Origin: Thalassotalea piscium
GTDB taxonomy: Bacteria; Pseudomonadota; Gammaproteobacteria; Enterobacterales; Alteromonadaceae
NCBI RefSeq assembly: GCF_030295935.1
Contig: NZ_AP027362.1
Coordinates: 3,286,001-3,350,000 of the forward strand
Reading direction: 5' to 3'
DNA: 64,000 nt
The notes beneath the pieces are model-generated. The model was not told the origin of the DNA. It did not search any database and saw nothing but the letters and a program-made list of their open reading frames with translations. This document shows, piece by piece, positions 57,458 through 64,000 of this stretch. The translations under genes were made by a program, and so were the position numbers. Position 1 is the first letter of the stretch. Each line of letters starts with the position of its first letter.

Positions 57458-58048
57458 TTACAGAATAAATTTTTGACGGACTGCTAAAGCAATTAAACAA
57501 AAGCCAAATATCATAATAGTAGTGGGCTCAGGAACAGATACACTACCACCACCGCCTTGCACGTTTGGTCTAACATAGAAAGTGTCAGCTTGCTCCATTA
57601 GCATATAAGCGAGAGAATTATTAACTGACACGAGTGGGTCGTTTTCTGCCCAAACACTACGTACTATTTCAGCCTCAACATCTTCGGTTGTGTCTACGTA
57701 ACTGTAAAAGCTATTCCAATACTCAAACGCATGCACATAAAAGCTACCATTAGCGTTTGTACGCGTAAATAACTCAAAAACGTTATCTAACATATCTTCA
57801 CGTATTGCCGCTTTTAGTAAATTTAGTTGCTCGTCAGAAGCGTAACTCCAACCAGTATGAATGTTTGGTGCATACAACGTATTGTTATTCCAAATTTCAA
57901 CATTAACAGGTGAAGCCCAAGCCCATTGCAACTCACCAATAACAACATAGTTATCTTCGGTAAGATCTGAAGTGATCAATCCAGCTTGCGCTGAGCTTAA
58001 AAAAAACATTGAAGCGATAAATAGAAATTTATGAGCGAACTTAATCAT
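57458..58048 (-). CDS. PEP-CTERM sorting-domain protein
   Basis: Exported protein of 196 residues. Signal peptide (IKFAHKFLFIASMFFLSSAQAG) and a C-terminal PEP-CTERM signal: VPEP, hydrophobic helix TTIMIFGFCLIALAV, then RQK. PEP-CTERM proteins are processed by an exosortase (EpsH/XrtA type) and are usually linked to exopolysaccharide; no exosortase is in the window. The central part has no recognised domain; it is rich in aromatic residues and Asn. AGAGGT precedes ATG 58048. It lies 139 bp after mshP on the same strand, where mshQ is expected. Confidence 0.8.
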   Translation of the reverse strand: MIKFAHKFLFIASMFFLSSAQAGLITSDLTEDNYVVIGELQWAWASPVNVEIWNNNTLYAPNIHTGWSYASDEQLNLLKAAIREDMLDNVFELFTRTNANGSFYVHAFEYWNSFYSYVDTTEDVEAEIVRSVWAENDPLVSVNNSLAYMLMEQADTFYVRPNVQGGGGSVSVPEPTTIMIFGFCLIALAVRQKFIL

Positions 58049-58187
58049 TAAATTACCTCTACTAATGATAAATATTATACATAAACAATGCAATTGTTAT
58101 ACCATAAAAATAATAACTAACAATAACAACAAATTAGATAAAACTTTATAAACATAAAAATGATAAGTGTAAAAATTACTTACACAT

Positions 58188-58658
58188 TTATAAGCTTCTT
58201 GCATCAACTGCAATTTTTCGTGAGGTTACAACCTCAGCAACACTACAGATACCTGTACTTTCCAACTGATAATAGCGTACACCATCGGTATGTATAAAGC
58301 TTTCACAGCTAAGTTCAGCCCTACAATTTTTCAGACCCTTGCCATCAACACCACTATTAGTAAAGTCTTTGGTACTAAAGGCTACAGGGCAATCCGTTGC
58401 TGAACTATTTAATGGAAAAACTTGCTGAAGTTGCCATTGCATTCCTGATTGAGCTGCTAGAAAAGCGCGAGTTCCGATAACTTCGTAAGCAACACTTTCA
58501 GCCTCTGTTGACAACATTCGCACTAATGCCGTACCTAATAAGGTCATAACAATAATGATAAATATTGCAATCACTAGGGCACTGCCTCGCTGCTTACGTT
58601 TATTTGCGTATGCTTGCAATTGTGTAGTTTTACTTAGACGGATTCGATTAAGGAACAT
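58188..58658 (-). CDS. mshP: MSHA biogenesis protein MshP
   Basis: Minor component of the mannose-sensitive haemagglutinin type IV pilus. 156 residues with a basic N-terminus, then GSALVIAIFIIIVMTLLGTALVRML, resembling PilX/GspK-type pseudopilins that lack the usual GFTLIE. It overlaps the mshO end by 11 bases. Last recognisable msh gene; the usual neighbour mshQ is absent. Confidence 0.85.
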   Translation of the reverse strand: MFLNRIRLSKTTQLQAYANKRKQRGSALVIAIFIIIVMTLLGTALVRMLSTEAESVAYEVIGTRAFLAAQSGMQWQLQQVFPLNSSATDCPVAFSTKDFTNSGVDGKGLKNCRAELSCESFIHTDGVRYYQLESTGICSVAEVVTSRKIAVDARSL

Positions 58659-59436
58659 TCGGCACCTGAATTTCGTTATTAAAACTCACTTTTTCGTTAT
58701 TTTTGATAAAGTTCAATCGCACTAAAACATTACCTGAGCGCAATTGACTTGCCGCATTTACTTGAAAGCGACTTCCAACATCTAAAAATTTTGCCATAAG
58801 TACTGGCACCGTTATTGGTACACCATCTGCACGATAATTACTATAGCCGCTGTAACGATTAAGTAAGGTACCTTCAATACAGTAACTTACCGCTTTATCA
58901 ATAAAAAAAGCTCTATCAGTCGGCGATGCTTCTGTGAACTGTATTGGCCCGTTTAAAACAATAGACCATTCATTTTGAGCAGGATCAAACGCAGGATTAC
59001 TACTTGATATCGCACTTATTTTATTGCTTGGTGTATAAGCCTCATCGGAAGTTAATGGATAAATAATTAACTCTAGGGCGTTATTAAACTGACTGTCATC
59101 AAAACGAACTACTTTAATGGTTGATGATGCCGGTAAAGGTGCTAATGGTATTTCAGTGTATATCGCCGTAGATCTAATTGGCCTAAATTCAAGGCATTGA
59201 TTAGTATTTCCAATTAAGCGAGGACTATTGGGTAGTGCATTACGCACTTCTCTATTTAACCGTTCAATGGCAAAACGAGCACTGGCAATTAATTGCCCCC
59301 TGTCATTAGTTTCTAAATAAATACGGCTACCAAACTGTAGAAAGCTACTGATACCGACTGCAAGTACGCCAAGAATGACCATTACAATGACCATTTCAAT
59401 TAATGTGAAACCATTACCTACACGATATTTAGCCAT
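58648..59436 (-). CDS. mshO: MSHA biogenesis protein MshO
   Basis: Minor pilin-like protein with a type III/IV prepilin signal (NGFTLIEMVIVMVILGVLAVG). 262 residues, the length and position of MshO. Its ATG overlaps the mshD stop (TAATG), implying translational coupling. Confidence 0.88.
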   Translation of the reverse strand: MAKYRVGNGFTLIEMVIVMVILGVLAVGISSFLQFGSRIYLETNDRGQLIASARFAIERLNREVRNALPNSPRLIGNTNQCLEFRPIRSTAIYTEIPLAPLPASSTIKVVRFDDSQFNNALELIIYPLTSDEAYTPSNKISAISSSNPAFDPAQNEWSIVLNGPIQFTEASPTDRAFFIDKAVSYCIEGTLLNRYSGYSNYRADGVPITVPVLMAKFLDVGSRFQVNAASQLRSGNVLVRLNFIKNNEKVSFNNEIQVPNVP

Positions 59437-60041
59437 TAAAAATTGGCCTTATAACTTGAAAAGTCTATCGCAAAGCCTGTGGGTGTTGTTACAGTTACTG
59501 TAATTAGTTTTGCAGTATAATTATTATTGCTGGGGCCACAAACGCCGTCATAATTGCTGTCGTTACATACCATTACTTTTAATGAGTAACCTAAATATAA
59601 TGTTAAGCTATCGCCTTGTGAGTTTTTTATAAATACATCAGAAGCTGGACCTGAAAACCCAAAGCGAGTATTTTCGATATTCATACCATTATAGTCATCG
59701 ACATCATCAAATAATGTTCGGTCGCCGCCCTCCTCATTACCCATAATGGTTGTACATTGCTCAATGGTTTCTAGTGTCCCATTACCATTAACATCTTCGT
59801 TACAACGGAAACGACCACCGCTACGACCTGAATTTTCATCAAAGGCGTGACCTGTAATTTCATTCAATAGTGATTGTCCCAGTTCAGCCGCTCTGATCTG
59901 ATGAAGTTGGTCTGCACTTTGCTCAACTGTGGGGTAAATTAAGTTAGTAATAATTGAAAACGAGATGGATAAAACCACAATACCAACGATGGTCTCAATT
60001 AGCGTAAATCCTTTTGATAATTTCGGATACTTAAAGAGCAT
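59436..60041 (-). CDS. mshD: MSHA minor pilin MshD
   Basis: Minor type IV pilin with prepilin cleavage motif SKGFTLIETIVGIVVLSISFS. 201 residues from ATG 60041, which has GAGGG 8 bases upstream; a TTG start at 60062 would lengthen it by 7. The body contains cysteine-rich segments typical of MshD. It overlaps the mshC end by 11 bases. Confidence 0.88.
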   Translation of the reverse strand: MLFKYPKLSKGFTLIETIVGIVVLSISFSIITNLIYPTVEQSADQLHQIRAAELGQSLLNEITGHAFDENSGRSGGRFRCNEDVNGNGTLETIEQCTTIMGNEEGGDRTLFDDVDDYNGMNIENTRFGFSGPASDVFIKNSQGDSLTLYLGYSLKVMVCNDSNYDGVCGPSNNNYTAKLITVTVTTPTGFAIDFSSYKANF

Positions 60042-60576
60042 GAATGAAGCCCTCGTTTTCAATTTGAATTATTAAAGTTTGATCACCTGTAACTATAATT
60101 TGACAAGCGTTAGGGGAAAGACAATTAAGTTGAGTACCGTTAATATCGGTTACACGTCCCATTTGATTAAAGCCAAAAGTGCTTGCCAAGCCATTTACAC
60201 TAAAGGTTACGTCATGGTTATTATCTATAGAAACACTGGTATGCTGGTTATATTCACTATTAGATTGGTCTGAAAGTTCAGTTAAATGGCAGTTAGACAC
60301 TTGACTTGTATCTGTTTTTAGTAAGCCTAACTGAGATGAAGTAACGGAAACCTGATGGCAGAAATCACCACTCGTTTGCTGCATTGCGCGTAGTTGAATT
60401 GCACGCAATGTAGTGATTGCTTCATTGCGGTAGGTAAATTGCTCAAAGCCATTTGAAGAGAAAAATTTGGGCGCAACAGTAACCATCATAATACCTAAAA
60501 TAATGATCACTATAATTAGCTCTATTAAGGTAAAGCCTTTGTGAAACTTAAGCAGAGGTTGAGATATTGATTTCAT
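60031..60576 (-). CDS. mshC: MSHA minor pilin MshC
   Basis: Minor type IV pilin, 181 residues, prepilin signal HKGFTLIELIIVIIILGIMMVTVAPKFF. The C-terminal cysteine pair (CLSPNACQ) suits the pilin disulfide. Same order and orientation as mshC in Shewanella-type operons. Confidence 0.86.
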   Translation of the reverse strand: MKSISQPLLKFHKGFTLIELIIVIIILGIMMVTVAPKFFSSNGFEQFTYRNEAITTLRAIQLRAMQQTSGDFCHQVSVTSSQLGLLKTDTSQVSNCHLTELSDQSNSEYNQHTSVSIDNNHDVTFSVNGLASTFGFNQMGRVTDINGTQLNCLSPNACQIIVTGDQTLIIQIENEGFIHAL

Positions 60577-60598
60577 CTACCTCACTCCTATCAAATAC

Positions 60599-61105
60599 CT
60601 ATACGCATGGATTTACTACTATGGTAGGCCGTTGGCCAACTGAACTTGGCGATCTATAATAAACGATACAGTCATCTGTAATTGCCGTTGGTTCTACCTT
60701 ATCCTTAAAGTAGATTATAAAAGTAGAAAAATTTGTACCCACCGCTTTTGTTTTATATTTTTGATCTATGCTAACTAAACGTTCAAACTCAGCCCATAAA
60801 CCAACGGGGTAACCAAAACCTATTAATATCTCCCCATCATTATTTAATCCTTTATTATCACCAATATTAACGCTGGTATAAGGAGGACTAAATCGTTTTG
60901 CAACTTTATGATTACCTTTTATTACCGACTTACCATAAACTAATGCACTTGCCCCTTCCAACGACGCCTTAATTGCTTCTAATGTTGCGGTTTCAGCTTC
61001 CGGTTTTAAGTTAATAAATTTAGGTCCAGCGGTTACCGCTAGAATACCTAGAATAACAATAACTATTACCAACTCTATTAAAGTAAAACCATTATTTCTT
61101 ATCAT
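60599..61105 (-). CDS. Second MshA-like major pilin
   Basis: Type IV pilin of 168 residues: prepilin signal NNGFTLIELVIVIVILGILAVTAGPKF, an MshA-like helix region KASLEGASALVYGKSVIKG, and a C-terminal disulfide pair (CIVYY...NPC). It is an apparent tandem duplicate of the mshA gene just upstream but diverged in the globular domain. It is separated from that gene by a terminator and has no visible Shine-Dalgarno before ATG 61105, so expression may be low or conditional. Confidence 0.8.
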   Translation of the reverse strand: MIRNNGFTLIELVIVIVILGILAVTAGPKFINLKPEAETATLEAIKASLEGASALVYGKSVIKGNHKVAKRFSPPYTSVNIGDNKGLNNDGEILIGFGYPVGLWAEFERLVSIDQKYKTKAVGTNFSTFIIYFKDKVEPTAITDDCIVYYRSPSSVGQRPTIVVNPCV

Positions 61106-61134
61106 AATTTATTGCAATAAAATATTATAAAAAT

Positions 61135-61156
61135 AAGGAGAGCGCTAGCTCTCCTT
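61135..61156 (-). terminator. Intrinsic terminator after mshA
   Basis: 9-bp stem AAGGAGAGC / GCTCTCCTT with a 4-base loop, followed on the minus strand by ATTTTTAT. It likely limits downstream transcription so that the major pilin is made in excess. Confidence 0.85.
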
Positions 61157-61180
61157 TTATTTAGAAATTCCATCTACTAC

Positions 61181-61687
61181 TTAACAGCCTGAAGTAACTG
61201 AGCTAATAGCTGGTTTTGTATGTTTATCTGAACTTTCAGTATATAGCACATAACAATTAGTGGCGATTGCATTAGCATGAGTTAATGCGTTGCCATCTGA
61301 AGGAGTGATATACCAAGTAATTGTTGCATTCGATCCTGAAGTACCATTTGTAGTTGATAGAAAATCAGCGCCATCAATATCTAATAAAACCCCCCAATCA
61401 GTCACATTCGCTGGCCATCCATTAACCAAAGTAACATTGTCTGTAGTGCTTCCATTAATTCTTAATGCGCCTGTAGCACCTAGTTCATTTTGTACTAATG
61501 CTTTGGCGTGCACTAATGAGGTTGCCGTTTCAACCGAAGCCTCTACCGCTTGGATAGTTGCCCCTTTAGCATCTCCTGTTAAATCAATAAACTTTGGTGC
61601 AGCTGTTGCTGCTAAAATTCCTAAAATTACGATAACAATAACAAGCTCTATTAAGGTAAAACCTTTATTTTGTTGTAAACTCTTCAT
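61181..61687 (-). CDS. mshA: MSHA major pilin MshA
   Basis: Major structural subunit of the MSHA pilus. 168 residues: prepilin signal NKGFTLIELVIVIVILGILAATAAPKFIDL cut by the prepilin peptidase after the glycine, a conserved helix, and a C-terminal disulfide region (NCYVLYTESSDKH...GC). AGGTG lies 6 bases before the ATG. It is followed by its own terminator, as expected for the abundant pilin. Confidence 0.88.
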   Translation of the reverse strand: MKSLQQNKGFTLIELVIVIVILGILAATAAPKFIDLTGDAKGATIQAVEASVETATSLVHAKALVQNELGATGALRINGSTTDNVTLVNGWPANVTDWGVLLDIDGADFLSTTNGTSGSNATITWYITPSDGNALTHANAIATNCYVLYTESSDKHTKPAISSVTSGC

Positions 61688-61750
61688 AAAACACCTACTT
61701 AAATTAGTTATTCATTTTAATGGTTAATATTATTAATTTATATTTACCAA

Positions 61751-62368
61751 TTATTGCTTAATAGTAATTTCTACATTACTTGTCGCTGGAAAGTAAGTAA
61801 AGAAGTTACTTACTGTATTAATGTTAGTCGTAACAAATAAACCGTTACCATCTTTTGAAAGCGTTTCTTTCAAATGATATGAGCAGCTCGTTGTAGCAGC
61901 AGTACCGTTTAAGGTAACAAAATACTGCATACTTTTGTCATTATTTAATGTGGTAATATTGTCTGTTAATTTTGGTGGTTGTTGCAAAATACCATTCCAA
62001 ATGTCAATACAGTTTTCAGCAGTAAAGCCACCACCTAGGCCTGCGCCTGTATTTCGTCCCAAGACTTGCGATACTACATAACCAGCACGAATACCTGCTG
62101 CTTTATTTTCAGTAGTTAATAGCAAGTCGGTACCGTCATAAGATACAACATTTTGACCTGTAGTATTGGTTGGTCGCCCTTCGGCCTCCCATTGCGCTCT
62201 AGCTAAAGAGATTGCTGTTGCATAACCGCCTGCCATTCCTTCAATATTAGCCTGCTTAGCTTGATCCGTTAAATCAATAAATTTAGGAATAGCCGTTACT
62301 GCTAGAAATCCCAAGATAACAACAACAATAACTAATTCGATTAAGGTAAAACCTGACTGTTTATTCAT
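61751..62368 (-). CDS. mshB: MSHA pilin MshB
   Basis: Type IV pilin of 205 residues with prepilin signal QSGFTLIELVIVVVILGFLAVTAIPKFIDL and the MshB-typical block YATAISLARAQWEAEGRPTNT. AGAGGT precedes the ATG. It lies between mshF and mshA as in other MSHA operons. Confidence 0.88.
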   Translation of the reverse strand: MNKQSGFTLIELVIVVVILGFLAVTAIPKFIDLTDQAKQANIEGMAGGYATAISLARAQWEAEGRPTNTTGQNVVSYDGTDLLLTTENKAAGIRAGYVVSQVLGRNTGAGLGGGFTAENCIDIWNGILQQPPKLTDNITTLNNDKSMQYFVTLNGTAATTSCSYHLKETLSKDGNGLFVTTNINTVSNFFTYFPATSNVEITIKQ

Positions 62369-62475
62369 AACAACCTCTAATTTTCTAATTAAGTTAATTC
62401 TAACAACGTTTTAGACAATAAGTCACTTTTTTTGGTAGATAAAAGTCTCTTTTAACATCTTTTGTAAAAGTATAG

Positions 62476-62982
62476 CTATAATGTATTAATAATCAATACA
62501 TTAGAAACCTTTCCCGTTTCTGGGCTATATTCAAAATATTCTCCGCTCACTAGGATATACCGACATATTCGCTGATATGCACCTTTATCTATATTTATTT
62601 GCAGTGCGGTAACAGGTTTATTCATAAATACTAAGGGGCTATCCATGACTTGCTCCCAAATTAACGTGCAATCTTTATTATTCGATAAACTGTCGACCCA
62701 ACCGTTCTTGTTTACCGTTATTAAACGAGTAGTTTTTTGATTACCTTGTTCTTTCAATCTTACTACAGAAGGTTGCTTATCCATAAACCATTGCGCACGT
62801 ATTGTGGTAACTTTCGTTGCAAAGCGACCAACAGCCCCTTCAAAAGCGACCTGCGTATATTGCTTTTCTTGTTTTAAAAAGTAATACAAAAAACCGGCCA
62901 TTAATGATGCAACAAGCAAAACGATAATAATTTGTTCTGCTAATGTTTTTTCGCGTTTAACGATCACTGCATTTCGTGACAT
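62476..62982 (-). CDS. mshF: MSHA biogenesis protein MshF
   Basis: Single-pass membrane protein of the MSHA system, 168 residues with one hydrophobic segment (IIIVLLVASLMAGFLYYFL) near the N-terminus and a soluble periplasmic part containing FEGAVGRFATKVTTIRAQWFMDKQP. Function within the apparatus is poorly known. Named by homologous position between mshG and mshB and by length. Confidence 0.8.
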   Translation of the reverse strand: MSRNAVIVKREKTLAEQIIIVLLVASLMAGFLYYFLKQEKQYTQVAFEGAVGRFATKVTTIRAQWFMDKQPSVVRLKEQGNQKTTRLITVNKNGWVDSLSNNKDCTLIWEQVMDSPLVFMNKPVTALQINIDKGAYQRICRYILVSGEYFEYSPETGKVSNVLIINTL

Positions 62983-63063
62983 ATTGTAATCTAACCCTCA
63001 TCCATTAAATGAACATTAATAAATCATCAAATTAAGCGCGTGTTAACATTAAATGGCTAAAGT

Positions 63064-64000
63064 CTATTTGCCTTTAAATGCAGACATCATATCCCACATA
63101 GGGGTAAATATACCTAATGCTAAGATTAATACCATAGCAGCAACGATAGCAATTAATATCGGTTCTATACGTGCAGTTAATGTACTTAGTTCATACTCAA
63201 CCTCTCGTTCATAATAGTCGCCAACTTCCTCTAATAGTTCATCAACCCGTCCAGTTTCTTCCCCAACCGCGATCATCTGTAATACTAAAGGGGTAAACAT
63301 TGTACTGGCAACTGCTGCTCTTAATAAACTTTCACCGCTTTCAATTGCACTGCGCATCTTCAATATTTTCTTTTGCATATAAGTATTGTCTACAGCATCA
63401 GACACCAACGAAAGCCCGGTTGTCATTGGAACACCTGCTTTTAAAACAATAGCAAAGCTGTGTGAAAATCGTGACAATATGGAACGTTCAATTACTGAGC
63501 CCACTACTGGTAGCTTGGTTTTAAATCGGTCCCAAGTATGGCGACCTTTTGGTGTATTTACGTAATGACGAATACCAAAGTAGATCACCAACACTCCTAC
63601 AAGCATGTAAGGCCAATAATCCAAAAAGAAGTTAGAGCTATTAATCAAAGCTTTTGTTGCCCAAGGCAAATCTGCGCCTAATTTTGAAAACATTTCAGCA
63701 AATGTTGGAATAACCCAAATATTTAAAATTACAATTGCTGCTGCAAGTGCGATTAACACAAATGATGGATAGCGCAGTGCTGTTTTAATACGTTTTTTAG
63801 TCTCTTGCTCTCGCTCAAAGTAGCTGGCAAGTTTTGAAAAAGCCTGATCAAGGTTACCAGTATTCTCGCCAACATGTATTAACGATACAAACAAAGGTGA
63901 AAATATTTTGGGGTGTCTGTGCAGCGCTGACGAAAGCTCATACCCCCCCTCCAGATGAGCAGATACTTCAATTAAAGCTTGTTTTAACTTTGGAGAGCTA
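63064..64000 (-). CDS. mshG: MSHA inner-membrane platform protein MshG (5' end beyond window)
   Basis: GspF/PilC-type polytopic platform protein of the pilus assembly machine. The frame is open through the right edge, so the N-terminal part is missing. About 312 residues are visible: part of the first T2SF domain (VSAHLEGGYELSSALHRHPKIFSPLF), two membrane-helix pairs and the second domain (ERSILSRFSHSFAIVLKAGVPMTTGLSLVSDAV), ending in the family tail GIFTPMWDMMSAFKG. Confidence 0.92.
   Translation of the reverse strand, partial: SSPKLKQALIEVSAHLEGGYELSSALHRHPKIFSPLFVSLIHVGENTGNLDQAFSKLASYFEREQETKKRIKTALRYPSFVLIALAAAIVILNIWVIPTFAEMFSKLGADLPWATKALINSSNFFLDYWPYMLVGVLVIYFGIRHYVNTPKGRHTWDRFKTKLPVVGSVIERSILSRFSHSFAIVLKAGVPMTTGLSLVSDAVDNTYMQKKILKMRSAIESGESLLRAAVASTMFTPLVLQMIAVGEETGRVDELLEEVGDYYEREVEYELSTLTARIEPILIAIVAAMVLILALGIFTPMWDMMSAFKGK

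Overview
The window looks like chromosome of a marine gammaproteobacterium of the order Alteromonadales, most likely Colwelliaceae (Colwellia or Thalassotalea). This rests on the AT-rich composition, the Shewanella/Pseudoalteromonas-like order of the MSHA pilus, mre, rng, yhdP and tldD genes, and the many small AT-rich inverted-repeat elements. No species call is possible from sequence alone, and I saw no rRNA, tRNA or CRISPR array.

Layout. 1-7.4 kb: lptF (partial, minus) divergent from pepA-holC-valS, then a cold-shock gene with a long leader and galM. 7.4-12.4 kb: mdh flanked by two ArgR paralogues, a Dyp-type peroxidase and the glnK-amtB nitrogen operon with a candidate sigma-54/NtrC control region. 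12.7-25 kb: an exported M16 protease, two HDOD proteins, small conserved genes (DUF2797, GIY-YIG, DUF3581, PGPGW), an exported ATP-dependent DNA ligase (LigE type), a LysE exporter, an RNA-methyltransferase-like protein and an NSS sodium symporter. 25-40 kb: an M28 lipoprotein peptidase, an Lrp regulator, a GAF-GAF-GGDEF-EAL protein, a 2OG-Fe(II) oxygenase, an RND efflux pair, a NagX-like membrane acyltransferase, TerB and CvfB. 40-44 kb: a graveyard of small mobile elements, then a histidine-rich TonB receptor and a small exported protein behind a Zur-like operator, which looks like a zinc-uptake locus.

44-64 kb is almost all on the minus strand. The conserved envelope cluster mreB-mreC-mreD-maf-rng-yhdP-nitrilase-tldD is followed upstream by the MSHA type IV pilus operon (mshG-F-B-A-A2-C-D-O-P, running off the right edge). 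Where mshQ normally sits between mshP and mreB there is instead a PEP-CTERM protein, a complete IS4-family (IS50-like) element, a truncated ORF and a MITE.

The least expected content is a set of three unrelated miniature inverted-repeat families (A: 3 copies, B: 5 copies, C: 4 copies). They sit in intergenic gaps and often abut stop codons, start codons or promoters, for example in the glnK leader, 18 bp before the cvfB start and across the stop codon of the oxygenase gene. One copy each of families B and C brackets a fragment of an IS110-family transposase.
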